Assembly (NCBI GenBank): GCA_036826635.1 | Contig: DAISVY010000004.1 | Span: 1 to 64,000 of the forward strand | DNA length: 64,000 nt | Direction: 5' to 3' | Origin: DAISVY01 sp036826635 | GTDB taxonomy: Bacteria > Zixibacteria > MSB-5A5 > GN15 > FEB-12 | In this document: piece after piece, positions 47,105 through 56,529 of the stretch | How positions within the stretch are numbered: the stretch's first letter is position 1 | Layout: every line of letters starts with the position of its first letter | Position numbers and translations under genes: made by a program | Notes under the pieces: model-generated | The model's input: only the letters and a program-made list of their open reading frames with translations | Databases searched by the model: none | Told to the model about the DNA's origin: nothing

Positions 47105-47658
47105 AATCCCAACTCGTCCGAGATTGTCATCATGCCGTCCCGTACCAGCATCAGAAAACTCCCCAGCTCGATGCCCAAATTAGAACAGGCGGCGATATTC
47201 TCACGGATCGCCCCGGCCGCAAAGCGTTTTTCCCGGAATCTCCGGAGCAGGAAATCTTCATCCAGAGCGGCCAGTTTCTTGCTCGGATGCATCAGGGCAC
47301 ACGCCACCAAAAAACCGGTCGCCGGGTCAACGGCATAAAGCGCCCAGTCCAGATGAGTACGACACGGAACATGACCCGGGTGAGCGTGGATAGCGTACAG
47401 CATTTCTTCGGGAAGATTATATTCGGCGAGCCATTTCTCGGTCACGTAGGTGTGTTTCGCGGCGTTGTCTTTAGTCTCGTTGTAATCAAGATCGTGCAGC
47501 AGACCGATAAGCCCCCAGTATTCGACATCCTCACCCAGATATTCGGCCAATCGGCGCATCCCGACCTCAACAGCCAGAATATGTTTGAGCAGATTATTGC
47601 GACCTATCTTTTGAATCACCAGGTCATAGGCCGCCTCACGTGACAATGCTAATTCCAT
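47101..47658 (-). CDS. HD-domain protein
   Basis: A 185-residue protein with the HD fold. Metal ligands are in NLLKHILAVE, the LLHDLDY motif and the later AVDPATG. Such proteins are metal-dependent phosphohydrolases, often acting on nucleotides; the substrate is not readable. It has a promoter-like element just upstream and is the first gene of a four-gene operon with the transporter, PHP protein and PHPT1-like protein. Confidence 0.82.
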   Translation of the reverse strand: MELALSREAAYDLVIQKIGRNNLLKHILAVEVGMRRLAEYLGEDVEYWGLIGLLHDLDYNETKDNAAKHTYVTEKWLAEYNLPEEMLYAIHAHPGHVPCRTHLDWALYAVDPATGFLVACALMHPSKKLAALDEDFLLRRFREKRFAAGAIRENIAACSNLGIELGSFLMLVRDGMMTISDELGL

Positions 47659-47666
47659 AATCCCGA

Positions 47667-47695
47667 CAATTAACTCCTTCCCCGCACCAAGTCAA
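47667..47695 (-). promoter_or_regulatory. Promoter for the HD/MFS/PHP/PHPT operon
   Basis: On the minus strand, TTGACT (47695-47690), a 17-nt spacer and TAATTG (47672-47667). The -35 again lies in GGCTTGACTT. It fits in the 59-bp gap between the receptor-like gene and the HD gene, separating two units in an otherwise continuous block. Confidence 0.5.
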
Positions 47696-47717
47696 GCCGA
47701 CCGGAGGCAATACCGGG

Positions 47718-49784
47718 TCAATTTAGAAAATCCCAGGTGAAACCATACGAGTTGTAACGTCCGGGGAATTCGTAATACTCGCGCGAGGCATAAACATTGG
47801 AAAGAACGTTCTGTATCACCCAATGAAAACGAAAACGACTCATCCGAAACGACAATTTAACGTTGCACACGGCCTCTTTCCCCAGACCATCCTCAACATA
47901 ACCGTGATACGGTCCGACATACACCACTTCACCGTAGGCCCAGAAGTCGATCAGCTTTTGCGGCCAATAGACATGCATCTCCAGCCCGGAAAAGACCTGG
48001 TACTCCGGGGTATATGCTTTACTCTCGAAATTGTCGTAATCGAGATAATGATAACTGCCGCCAGTCTTAAAATTCAAAAATTGCGACCAGCCACACCGCC
48101 CGCCAACCGTCAGCGTAGCGAAATCAATATCACCATTGGCCGGAGAGAAAACCGTCCGTGTGCCTTCCTCTTGTTGTATCCAGTCAATCCCCTTGAATAT
48201 CCGCCCGCCGGTCAATTGCAGGCTTGCGTTGTTCCGTTGCGAACCCAGCTCCAGTTCGGCCGAGCCGATCAACTGCCGCTCGGAAGCCAGATTAGGATTG
48301 CCATGGTCGGTATAATCATACCCGGAAGAACCGTAAATCACGGCGGACTGTTCCGCCAGATACAGTTCGTGCAGCGATGGAGCCCGTTCGCTGTAGCCCA
48401 CCGACAGCATCATGAAGGAATTTTTTCTCTCACGACTGATCATCCCGGACACCGCCGGAAGGAAACGATAGTTCTCCACCCACTGCTGACGCAAGTCAAC
48501 AGCATAGCGATATGACCCGTCGAGTCGAGCCAGGGAGAATTCCGCCTCAGCGCTCGTGCGGGAATGTGATTCGATCCGATCATCGTATTCGAGGTAATCG
48601 CCCTTGAGTTGAGCACGAGCCAAAAACGGCCCCATGACCCATTCACGAGCCAGAAACAGACCATTGCCGGTATAATTGAACCGACCGCGATATCCTTCGT
48701 TGATACGAGAGGCCTGCCGCAGATGGCTGTAGCCTGCTTCTTCCTTAACGGTGTGTTCTTCGTTATGCCGCACCAGCGACAGACGACCCTTTCGGTCGAT
48801 ACGGTCGCGCAGTACCTGACCGTAACTCACATCCGGCCGGATCAACAGCGGACCGCGACGGTCATAAAGCCATCCGGTCGCTCTTACTCCGACATCACCT
48901 CGAACGGGGAAATAGAAATCCCCGGAATAGTGATAGGCATCGTCGTCCCGACCGTAAGCCGGACCGTCGGCATTACGGTACCCCACCGACATGTCTATCT
49001 TCCGCCCGGCCATAAAACGCTTGGAGTACCTGGCCCGGGCATAGGAATAACCGAACGATCCCTTATCCACGAGAAAAGTACTTTCCGACGACGACGAACT
49101 CGGCTCGGCCGGTCGCGTGAGCAGAGTTGCTGCGGCGTGACGCCCACCCAGCACCAAACCGACCGCCCCGGGCAAAATCGCCACCTGATCATTCAGAGCG
49201 GTGGGAATATCGTTCAAATCGGTGAGACCGTCGGGCTCAATAATGTGCTCAAACGGCGTCAGTTGCATGTCATTATAGAAGAATCCCAGACGGTCACCGG
49301 CCAAACCGTAGGGCTGTACCGTCTTGCGCATCGGTGTCACCTGATGCTCCAGGATGAAGAATCCGGGATCGGAACGGAAATAATCGCCGGCGTCGTGATA
49401 GAACGAACGATCTATGTCTTCGCGAAGATTCCAGCGAGAGCTGACCAGATAAACAGCCAGACTATCGAAATACGACAACTGGGCCGCGGCCCTCTCTCTC
49501 GGCTGACTCCTTTTGTGCAGTTCGTATCGGGTCTCGAATTCCAGCAACATCCGCTGAGCTTCGGTAAGCGTATCGGGGTCGATATCGGGATTCAACCACA
49601 GGATGGAATCCATAACAGTGAGATGATCTTCCGTTTGAACCGAGTCGTCCGGCAGGGTGGTACTGTCTTCGGGCACCGGGGCAAGGGAATCGACTCGCAC
49701 AGAATCGGCCGGATCGGTTTGCGCCCCGACGGCAACCGAGAGAAGCCCGACCGCAACACATATAACGATGATTCGTACCGACAT
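47718..49784 (-). CDS. TonB-dependent-receptor-like outer-membrane barrel protein
   Basis: A 688-residue exported protein (signal peptide MSVRIIVICVAVGLLSVAVG). Residues about 30-140 form an acidic, Asp/Ser-rich periplasmic region. A plug-like segment at about 150-235 includes DQVAILPGAVGLVLGGRHAA, similar to the end of TonB plug domains. The rest is a barrel with alternating aromatic strands (for example ARARYSKRFMAG), ending in FTWDFLN. No TonB box is evident. It directly follows an ECF S-component gene by a 1-bp overlap, so the pair likely imports a vitamin or metal complex across both membranes. Confidence 0.72.
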   Translation of the reverse strand: MSVRIIVICVAVGLLSVAVGAQTDPADSVRVDSLAPVPEDSTTLPDDSVQTEDHLTVMDSILWLNPDIDPDTLTEAQRMLLEFETRYELHKRSQPRERAAAQLSYFDSLAVYLVSSRWNLREDIDRSFYHDAGDYFRSDPGFFILEHQVTPMRKTVQPYGLAGDRLGFFYNDMQLTPFEHIIEPDGLTDLNDIPTALNDQVAILPGAVGLVLGGRHAAATLLTRPAEPSSSSSESTFLVDKGSFGYSYARARYSKRFMAGRKIDMSVGYRNADGPAYGRDDDAYHYSGDFYFPVRGDVGVRATGWLYDRRGPLLIRPDVSYGQVLRDRIDRKGRLSLVRHNEEHTVKEEAGYSHLRQASRINEGYRGRFNYTGNGLFLAREWVMGPFLARAQLKGDYLEYDDRIESHSRTSAEAEFSLARLDGSYRYAVDLRQQWVENYRFLPAVSGMISRERKNSFMMLSVGYSERAPSLHELYLAEQSAVIYGSSGYDYTDHGNPNLASERQLIGSAELELGSQRNNASLQLTGGRIFKGIDWIQQEEGTRTVFSPANGDIDFATLTVGGRCGWSQFLNFKTGGSYHYLDYDNFESKAYTPEYQVFSGLEMHVYWPQKLIDFWAYGEVVYVGPYHGYVEDGLGKEAVCNVKLSFRMSRFRFHWVIQNVLSNVYASREYYEFPGRYNSYGFTWDFLN

Positions 49785-50299
49785 CAGAACCCGCTTTCCC
49801 GACTGTATATCTTCCGCGTAACATTGAACAACAGAGGGAAGATAACCAGATTAGCGACAAGCGAAAAGCCCATCCAGACCAGTCCGGTGTAAAAACGCGG
49901 CCAAAAAGGCCCGTAAACCCAGGCATCGGTCACCGAAACCGGGAGATAAAAAACCGCGGTACACAGCACGGCGGCGACTAAAAGCAACAACACCCGGCGC
50001 GGGCCGCTTTTCGGAAGGTCACTAAAAAATCGCCCGACCAACCCGCAAGCCGCCATACCGAGCACCTGAGCTATAAACACCGGCGGCGAAGCCGGCCCAA
50101 CCGGGTTAAGGCCGCTCCAGAGCCCCATACCGATACCGCCGACAAGCAGACCGGGCAGCGCACCCCAGAGATAGCCCGCCGAAAAGGCAAGGAAGAAAGC
50201 CAGATTAACATTAGGAAAATAGGCCGTGGCCCAGGATAAGACATATATCAGAGCCGAGAAAAGAGCGATCCTGCTTATGAGCCTCGCTCTCGGGTTCAT
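49784..50299 (-). CDS. ECF transporter S component
   Basis: A 171-residue, mostly hydrophobic protein with about six helices. LAFFLAFSAGYLWGALPG and the overall pattern fit the substrate-binding S subunits of energy-coupling factor transporters. Which vitamin or metal it binds is not readable from the sequence. No EcfT or EcfA gene is in the window, as is usual for group II systems that share a module. It is sandwiched between a metalloprotease and a receptor-like barrel with 4-bp and 1-bp overlaps. Confidence 0.75.
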   Translation of the reverse strand: MNPRARLISRIALFSALIYVLSWATAYFPNVNLAFFLAFSAGYLWGALPGLLVGGIGMGLWSGLNPVGPASPPVFIAQVLGMAACGLVGRFFSDLPKSGPRRVLLLLVAAVLCTAVFYLPVSVTDAWVYGPFWPRFYTGLVWMGFSLVANLVIFPLLFNVTRKIYSRESGF

Positions 50300-52338
50300 C
50301 GAATAACAGCCACCTTCACATGATCTTCGGCCAACAATTCATTTTTGTCCTGCCCCTCATACAGCCGCGCGTAAGCCACATAGACACCGGAAGCAACGTC
50401 TTTACCGGCGGAATTCTTCATATCCCAACCGGCTTCATATATGCCGTAGCGATGTGTCCCCGTGCGATCATCACCGGTAAACATGCCCGAAACCGTACTG
50501 ACATATTCTCCGGCCACATTGTAAAGGTCCACCAGCAACAGGGCCTGAGAGTAAGTGGGATAGCTCGTCTCATCGGTGGGGGCCTGGAACCTGAAGGTCA
50601 ACTGCGCACCGCCCATTTCATTAATTACCGCCGGGTTTGGATACGGTGTCAACACCGCCGCCGGAACATTCGCCAAAGCCGGGTCAACCGCACTCGTGTC
50701 ACCGATGTTGTACCCCAGATTAACCACCGCCGTACCGGAATACAAATACGGATTAACCGTTGTCGGCGTAAAAATAAACGTCACCGAACGATAGTCCCTG
50801 ACGTCGATAATACGTACCGTGTCGCCGTCACCGGTATCAACGGGCACCCCGACGAGATCATGCAGAAAACCGCCACTACCCCAGTCTGACACGTAAACCG
50901 TATTGACGAAATGCGAATCGGGGTCGTTCTTCATCTGATACACCGCCGAGACCCCCCACGCTCCGGCATTGATATCGTTACCGTAGACAAAAGCCGACAG
51001 GGCGGTGTCCAACACCTCGACCGAATCAACACAATTGCCCACGCTGTCGGTGTCCGCGCATTCCCAGTAATAAGTCAGAAGAGACTCCAGATTCTCCAGT
51101 CTCAGATAGCTGGCCCCGTTGGGCTGCGGTCGGTGGGTATTGTAACCGCTGGGAACGGTCACGGGATAAGTGCGGTGAAGGTCCATGCGATCAAGAGGAA
51201 TGCTGGAGTAGTACTCGGCCTCGGAAAAACCGATACCGTTGGGAGCCTGTTGGGCGTATGGTCCGGTGAAAAAGTTCCACAGGGCAAACTCGGCGTGGGC
51301 ACTGACGATATTCGCCGTGTGACCGCTGGCCGAATCGACTTTCAGATCAGCCGCCGCAAGATATTGCTGTCCCCGGCCGAGCGCCCCGGCCTCCATCCAA
51401 ATCGCCTTGATAATGTCTACCCCGTACTTTTCCGAAAGATACAGCGGCCATATCATACACTGATAGTGATGATTGTTCAGAGTATCCTGTATCGAGCGCT
51501 CGGGATAGCTAAAGAACAGCGTGTCGTAGGTATAGTAATCGTTGATGTCGTCATATTGTTCCTCCTCCATCCACACCGCCGTCATTTCGAACCAGGCAAT
51601 GGCTTCCGAGGCATCGAGAGTGAAATGGACCGTATGGAACAACTCATGCGCGAGGGTCACGCGGGCGGCATCCAGAGGACGTCCCACATACTCCGGAAGA
51701 TGCTGAAAGTCATGGTCGATCACGACCCACGAAGGCGTATGGATGGAATCGGTCGCACAATCGTACTGCGGGTACGTCAGACCGTAGTAACCCAGATAGA
51801 GCGACATGAGGTAAACATCGATGCGGTTATCCTCTCCTCCCAAACAGGCACTGTCGGCCGCCGGCAGAGGATATCGCAAAACATTGATCATGTGATTGTA
51901 GCAGGAATCGGCAATCCGGCCCAGCGCCTCGACATAATCCGGCGTACCGTCGCCGTCGGTGTCGACATCGGCCTGCCAGACACGGTTCGTACCGAGTTTA
52001 TCGTAATGAATTCTGATCCACCCGCGCGGGGAGTCATAGTAGTAATCCAGTTGCGGACGAGCCATATCCTGGGCACCGAGCGAATGTATCAGATGGCTGT
52101 CTAACCGGTCAAGATTGCGATAGTACCTAAGAATGGCCGGAGTCCCGCACTTAATGCGCCCCACAGGCTGATCGTCCTCCTGGGCCGCGCTGGCCGAAAG
52201 AGGGACCTTCTGACCGGTAGCGTACATGAACTCTTCGATAATGCGGCGCTGCTGTTCGAGCGACAGCTCTTCATCCTCGGCGAATCCGGACGTAGTGAAG
52301 AGCAGTGAAACGGCGGCGATGATTGCGAGTAACCTCAC
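50296..52338 (-). CDS. Exported MXAN_6640-type zinc metalloprotease
   Basis: A 680-residue protein with a signal peptide. A calcium-type DTDGDGTPDYVE segment (about 126-137) precedes the zinc motif LAHELFHTVHF (HELFH at 231-235), with a probable third ligand Glu251 in WFEMTAVWMEE. The C-terminal ~100 residues contain a FlgD-like Ig domain (YNVAGEYVSTV, GVYVAYARLY) of the kind found in surface-delivered proteins of the FCB group. It resembles the MXAN_6640 family of putative metalloproteases. It overlaps the ECF gene and the PHP gene by 4 bp each. Confidence 0.82.
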   Translation of the reverse strand: MRLLAIIAAVSLLFTTSGFAEDEELSLEQQRRIIEEFMYATGQKVPLSASAAQEDDQPVGRIKCGTPAILRYYRNLDRLDSHLIHSLGAQDMARPQLDYYYDSPRGWIRIHYDKLGTNRVWQADVDTDGDGTPDYVEALGRIADSCYNHMINVLRYPLPAADSACLGGEDNRIDVYLMSLYLGYYGLTYPQYDCATDSIHTPSWVVIDHDFQHLPEYVGRPLDAARVTLAHELFHTVHFTLDASEAIAWFEMTAVWMEEEQYDDINDYYTYDTLFFSYPERSIQDTLNNHHYQCMIWPLYLSEKYGVDIIKAIWMEAGALGRGQQYLAAADLKVDSASGHTANIVSAHAEFALWNFFTGPYAQQAPNGIGFSEAEYYSSIPLDRMDLHRTYPVTVPSGYNTHRPQPNGASYLRLENLESLLTYYWECADTDSVGNCVDSVEVLDTALSAFVYGNDINAGAWGVSAVYQMKNDPDSHFVNTVYVSDWGSGGFLHDLVGVPVDTGDGDTVRIIDVRDYRSVTFIFTPTTVNPYLYSGTAVVNLGYNIGDTSAVDPALANVPAAVLTPYPNPAVINEMGGAQLTFRFQAPTDETSYPTYSQALLLVDLYNVAGEYVSTVSGMFTGDDRTGTHRYGIYEAGWDMKNSAGKDVASGVYVAYARLYEGQDKNELLAEDHVKVAVIR

Positions 52339-53171
52339 GCGGTGCCCCTAATGCTTTGTGCTTTTTGTTTGAGGCCGACCAATAAATCGGCCGGGACCTG
52401 CTGTGCTCCCACCTCGCCTTCGCGTTCATGACGGCCGTGATAATCGGACCCGCCGGAAAGAACCAGGCGATAACGGGCGCATAATTTTTTCAACCTCGAA
52501 ATATCCTGTCGGTTATGTGCATAATGATAGACTTCCAAACCATCCAGCCCCAGATCAACCAGCTTTTCGACGTGACGGACCATATCACCTATACAGGGAT
52601 GGGCCAGCACAGCGATACCGCCGGCGGCATGAATCAACTTTATCGTCTCCGCCGGGGTCATTTTGGTTTTCGGAACATAGGCAACGCAAGCGTTACCGAT
52701 ATACTTCCTGAACGCAACGTCGAAATGGTCTATTGCGCCAACGTCCAGCATCGCCTGAGCCACATGCGGTCGCCCCAGGGCCGGGCCTTTCCCCGCTTTC
52801 CGCACGTCTTCAAAAGTAATGTCGACGCCAAGACGGTTCAGCTTTTCAACCATCAGACGGACCCGCTGGTTCCGTTTATTCTGAAAATCCTGAAGTGAAG
52901 CCTTAAAAGCAGAATCTTCGGGGTCAAACAGATAAGCCAGCATATGCATATCATCGCCCTCGGCATCCACCGACAATTCCACCCCGGCAATAAGTTCCGG
53001 ATCACCCTCGGTCAGCAGTTGCCTGACGGCCCGATAACCGTCGAGAGTATCATGATCGGTGATAGCAAAAGCCGCCAGCTTCTTTTTACGCACGATTTCG
53101 AGCAAATCGGCCGGAGCCAGGGCACCGTCAGAGCGGTCCGTATGCAAATGTAAATCAATGTAGCCCGACAT
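52335..53171 (-). CDS. PHP-domain phosphoesterase (RNase AM / nucleotide phosphatase type)
   Basis: A 278-residue protein with a full PHP signature: IDLHLHTDRSDG, AITDHDTLDG, GVELSVDAEG, AVLAHPC and GSDYHG. It is of the YciV/RNase AM type that acts on 3',5'-bisphosphonucleotides or RNA 5' ends, though the exact substrate is not established by motifs. The length is normal. It overlaps the protease gene by 4 bp and sits 3 bp after ftcD. Confidence 0.85.
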   Translation of the reverse strand: MSGYIDLHLHTDRSDGALAPADLLEIVRKKKLAAFAITDHDTLDGYRAVRQLLTEGDPELIAGVELSVDAEGDDMHMLAYLFDPEDSAFKASLQDFQNKRNQRVRLMVEKLNRLGVDITFEDVRKAGKGPALGRPHVAQAMLDVGAIDHFDVAFRKYIGNACVAYVPKTKMTPAETIKLIHAAGGIAVLAHPCIGDMVRHVEKLVDLGLDGLEVYHYAHNRQDISRLKKLCARYRLVLSGGSDYHGRHEREGEVGAQQVPADLLVGLKQKAQSIRGTA

Positions 53172-53174
53172 GCA

Positions 53175-54698
53175 CTACAGCTTAGCTTCGACGAGACGCT
53201 TTATGTCCGCAGCGACTTCCTCCGCCTCGCAACGTAATTTATCCGTTTCACCGGCCAGTTTCTTGACGAAATCCTTATCGTCAATCGATGTCAGATTTAT
53301 CCGGACATTATATCCGGCCCCTTCAACCGCCGCTGCCCCCATCAAACCGGCCACCCCGGCGTCGGTAATGGAATTCTCGTTACCTTTTTCGGCCACGACA
53401 TGGGCCAGTCGCATCGCCTCAAGCGATTTCCCCATCACTTCCAGAGGCACCGAAGCGGCGCCCCGGGTGGCCTCCTGGATGGCCTTGTTGCGAACTTCCT
53501 GTTGCTCCTCCGAGCCCTTGGGCAACTTGAAAGCATCCATAACGGCGTTGAACGCTTCCTTATCGGTATCGATCAGTTTAATCAGTTCCACACGCAGGGC
53601 GTCGGCCTTGTCTCTCACCTCGGCAAGTTCATCCTTAACCGCGGCATACTGCTTTTTACCCACCGTCAAACGGCAAACCATAGCCGCCAGAGAGGCCGCC
53701 AAAGCACCGGCCGAAGCCGACACCGAACCGCCCCCGGGCGCCGGCGATGATGACGCCACGTCGTCGTAAAAACTGGGCCCGGACGACGAACCGGAACCGA
53801 CCGCAGCAAGTTTCTCTTCCAACACCTGTTCTTTGGAAAAGTTCTCAAGCCGCAGGTAAAAATCGGAAACATCGATCAGCGACTGGTTCGGCAAAAGTCC
53901 CACCACTTCCGAGGACATAACGTTTACACCATAGCGGGCCGCCTCGCTTTTGATCGTCTCAAAAACACGGAAAATCGGGGTTTTGGTGTAGTTAGTCAGG
54001 TTCATCGATATCTGAACCTGGTTCCGCTCTTTGATCTCAATGCCCATGGCTTTCACAAACCGATAACCGCCCTTCAGTGATCTTACGGCATCGGCGATCT
54101 TCTGAGCGATCTCAAGATTGCTCGAATCCAGATAAACATTGTAGGCAATCAGCGGGAAACGCACACCGATGGCCGTGGCCCCGGCCTTGAGGTTCATTTT
54201 GGCGGGACCGTAATCCGGTTTGCGGGAAGGATCGGTCTCTATGGCTTTGATCAGACCCTCATATTGACCCTGCCGTACATTGGCTAAGTTCTTGCGTTTG
54301 GGCGTAGTTGCGGCATCCTCATAGAGATAAACCGGCACCTGGAGTTCATCGCCAACCCGTTTGCCCAGCTTGTGAGCCAGTTCCACGGCATCTTCAACCG
54401 TCATCTCCCCGAGAGGAATAAAAGGGCAAACATCGCAGGCACCCATGCGGGGATGCCCCCCGGTATGCCTGGCCATATCGATTAACTCGCCGGCCTTTTT
54501 GATACCGCGAAAAGCGGCGTCCACGGCCAGTGCGGAATCACATACAAAAGTAACCACGGCGCGGTTGTGGTCGGCATCCATTTCCCGGTCGAGGAGAGTA
54601 ACCCCGTCCTCGGACGTAATAGCATCGCAAATGGCGTCGATAACTTCGGGACGCCGACCTTCGGAGAAGTTGGGAACACATTCAACGATCTTTGCCAT
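53175..54698 (-). CDS. ftcD: Bifunctional glutamate formimidoyltransferase / formiminotetrahydrofolate cyclodeaminase
   Basis: A 507-residue fusion. The N-terminal part (about 1-300) is glutamate formiminotransferase (IVECVPNFSEGRR, TGGHPRMGACDVCPF). The C-terminal part (about 310-507) is the cyclodeaminase (SSSPAPGGGSVSASAGALA). It transfers a formimino group from formiminoglutamate to tetrahydrofolate and deaminates it, the last step of histidine degradation. No other hut gene is nearby, so the glutamate-side reaction or one-carbon supply may be its main role here. The fused form is normal. Confidence 0.93.
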   Translation of the reverse strand: MAKIVECVPNFSEGRRPEVIDAICDAITSEDGVTLLDREMDADHNRAVVTFVCDSALAVDAAFRGIKKAGELIDMARHTGGHPRMGACDVCPFIPLGEMTVEDAVELAHKLGKRVGDELQVPVYLYEDAATTPKRKNLANVRQGQYEGLIKAIETDPSRKPDYGPAKMNLKAGATAIGVRFPLIAYNVYLDSSNLEIAQKIADAVRSLKGGYRFVKAMGIEIKERNQVQISMNLTNYTKTPIFRVFETIKSEAARYGVNVMSSEVVGLLPNQSLIDVSDFYLRLENFSKEQVLEEKLAAVGSGSSSGPSFYDDVASSSPAPGGGSVSASAGALAASLAAMVCRLTVGKKQYAAVKDELAEVRDKADALRVELIKLIDTDKEAFNAVMDAFKLPKGSEEQQEVRNKAIQEATRGAASVPLEVMGKSLEAMRLAHVVAEKGNENSITDAGVAGLMGAAAVEGAGYNVRINLTSIDDKDFVKKLAGETDKLRCEAEEVAADIKRLVEAKL

Positions 54699-54719
54699 AT
54701 CGAATAACTCCGTGAATCT

Positions 54720-55682
54720 CTAACCGCCGAAGCGGTCCTTAAGCACCCAGGCCAGCAGCGGAATCATGATTTCATGGTGGCCGATAAAAGAGAAGCCTTT
54801 ACCCGCATTGAGAGTCGGCCGTGTCACTACGTTCACCCGGGGGCGGTAATGTTCTATCATGTCAAAATTGGCGGTCGTCAGCCGGCTTTTCCCTTTGCTC
54901 CTGTTGCGCGCCACGGTCAAAGCCTTGAGAAACACTTCCGGCAGAAGCACCGCCGAGCCAATATTAGCGGCAACACCGCCCCTGTCAAGGTCGGAGCAAA
55001 CAGCGGCCATAATTCTGAAATCGATATGCGAGGCCCGGCCAACCGCGGCGGCGTCGAAATTCGGATGCTGGCAGACGATGTCGGTACCGATGCCAACATG
55101 CAAAGTAACCGGAAGCCCACAGCGATAGGCCATGGCAAAAACGGAAAGGGAGCGATAGGTCGCTCGCTGGTTCCAGATGAAACGTCCGGCGGCTTCCCCC
55201 AACCCCAGATCATTGGCCGCGGCCAGAGCAACCACCGCTGCATACAGCTCACCCGTTTCCCGAACCATACCGAAACTGCCATCGGCCAATCCCCGCTGCA
55301 CGTCCTCGGACGTACCACCGAAAAAGGCCAACTCAAGATCGTGAATAAGTCCGGCCCCGTTGAACGACAGCCCCGTCACGATCCCGCTCTTCATCAGGTC
55401 TATAATGATCGGCGAAAGCCCCACCTTGATAGTATGAGCCCCCATAAGGAGATGAAAAGGCCGGTCCTTCTTCCGGGCGGCCACGACATGATCGACAAAC
55501 TCCCTCAGATCGGCGGCCCGAAGAAAATCCGGCAGCGAGTCGAGAAATTTGCCTGCGCGCACCGAACGCGGCAACACTCGTGCCATTCCCTCGACACTCG
55601 TCTTATTGGCTCGTTCTGCTATGGAATATCGTTTGACCTGGTTCAGATCAACGCGCGGATACCGTTTTCCCTTGTCAGCCAT
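54720..55682 (-). CDS. Deoxyhypusine-synthase-like protein
   Basis: A 320-residue soluble protein. GAGLIHDLELAFFGGTSEDV, IGTDIVCQHP and the run SAVLLPEVFLKAL are the conserved blocks of a bacterial family related to deoxyhypusine synthase. The Lys in PEVFLKAL is a candidate for the active-site position, by analogy only. Bacteria have no eIF5A, so the substrate is presumably a different polyamine-type reaction or ligand. It is 21 bp from ftcD and 3 bp from the DUF3108 gene. Family membership is moderately sure; the reaction is not. Confidence 0.6.
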   Translation of the reverse strand: MADKGKRYPRVDLNQVKRYSIAERANKTSVEGMARVLPRSVRAGKFLDSLPDFLRAADLREFVDHVVAARKKDRPFHLLMGAHTIKVGLSPIIIDLMKSGIVTGLSFNGAGLIHDLELAFFGGTSEDVQRGLADGSFGMVRETGELYAAVVALAAANDLGLGEAAGRFIWNQRATYRSLSVFAMAYRCGLPVTLHVGIGTDIVCQHPNFDAAAVGRASHIDFRIMAAVCSDLDRGGVAANIGSAVLLPEVFLKALTVARNRSKGKSRLTTANFDMIEHYRPRVNVVTRPTLNAGKGFSFIGHHEIMIPLLAWVLKDRFGG

Positions 55683-55685
55683 GTC

Positions 55686-56522
55686 TTAGAATTCATCCAT
55701 TCGACCAAGCTCGAAATCCACCAATTCGGCGGTGATGGACCCGACAATTATCTTCGATTTCATCATAACCGGCATGTGCAGATGATCGTCGGTCAGCCAC
55801 ACCTTCAACTGCCCATCGTGCTTGAACAGACCGACCGACTGAGTCAACGGCTCGACCACCACACAATCGAAAGTGCCCGCCTCGACCGTGACCGTCTCCT
55901 TCTTGAGCACTTTGGCTTCAAGATGCAACTGTCGCCCGTCGATGAAATTATCCAGATAAATCGACTGGCCGACCTCAAGGGGCTGCGTGCGAGCATAATA
56001 GAGAGTGGAAATAGCGTCCTGCACGTAAGGCGGTATCTCGGTCGTATCGCCCTTATACACCACGCGATGGTTGCGCTGATCGAAAGTGTACTGCCTGTCG
56101 GAACGGTAATTCCCTTCGCGCAGATTCTTCTCGAATCGCCAGCTAAATATACCCGTGGCATCCATGATCGATTCCACGCGGTCATCAACTTTGTAAAAGC
56201 TGGAGAAAAAGCTGCTCGAATAAGCCCGGGTTATGATCTGATAGCAGGGGCGGTTCTCGAATTCGACCAGCCCGACCACTTCGAGAGTCCCGGTACCGGC
56301 CGTAATGAAACCATACCCGATATCGAACGTCAGTTTCTCGCCTACCCCGAACGCACTGTTGTCGATGAAGCGATCCACCGCCCCGTTGATCGCCACTCCC
56401 GACGCTTCCGCTTCAGCCGACGCCTCGGTAACGCCCAACTCAACAATTGAAAAATAAAAAAACGGAAACAGCCCGGCCAAAACCAGCAGGGGAAACAAAA
56501 GTTTTGTGAACACGGCTTTCAT
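55686..56522 (-). CDS. Exported DUF3108 protein
   Basis: A 278-residue protein with an N-terminal signal/anchor segment (KLLFPLLVLAGLFPFF). The mature part has DUF3108 features: FGVGEKLTFDIGYGFITAGT and later GTFDCVVVEPLTQSVG. The start at 56522 lies 7 bp after the upstream phosphatase stop; a longer frame from 56630 overlaps that gene. Members of this family are periplasmic and of unknown function. The operon position suggests an envelope role, not more. Confidence 0.75.
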   Translation of the reverse strand: MKAVFTKLLFPLLVLAGLFPFFYFSIVELGVTEASAEAEASGVAINGAVDRFIDNSAFGVGEKLTFDIGYGFITAGTGTLEVVGLVEFENRPCYQIITRAYSSSFFSSFYKVDDRVESIMDATGIFSWRFEKNLREGNYRSDRQYTFDQRNHRVVYKGDTTEIPPYVQDAISTLYYARTQPLEVGQSIYLDNFIDGRQLHLEAKVLKKETVTVEAGTFDCVVVEPLTQSVGLFKHDGQLKVWLTDDHLHMPVMMKSKIIVGSITAELVDFELGRMDEF

Positions 56523-56529
56523 AGGCCAA

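Noticed and set aside
47659..47717. Cobalamin riboswitch near the receptor/ECF genes
   Set aside because: The gap is only 59 bp and lies downstream of the receptor gene; the upstream genes overlap, leaving no space for a leader riboswitch.
50911..52104. 397-codon plus-strand open frame
   Set aside because: It is antisense to the metalloprotease gene, which has HELFH and a FlgD-like tail.
54774..56450. 558-codon plus-strand open frame
   Set aside because: It lies opposite the deoxyhypusine-synthase-like and DUF3108 genes, both supported by family motifs; no domain is visible in the plus-strand product.
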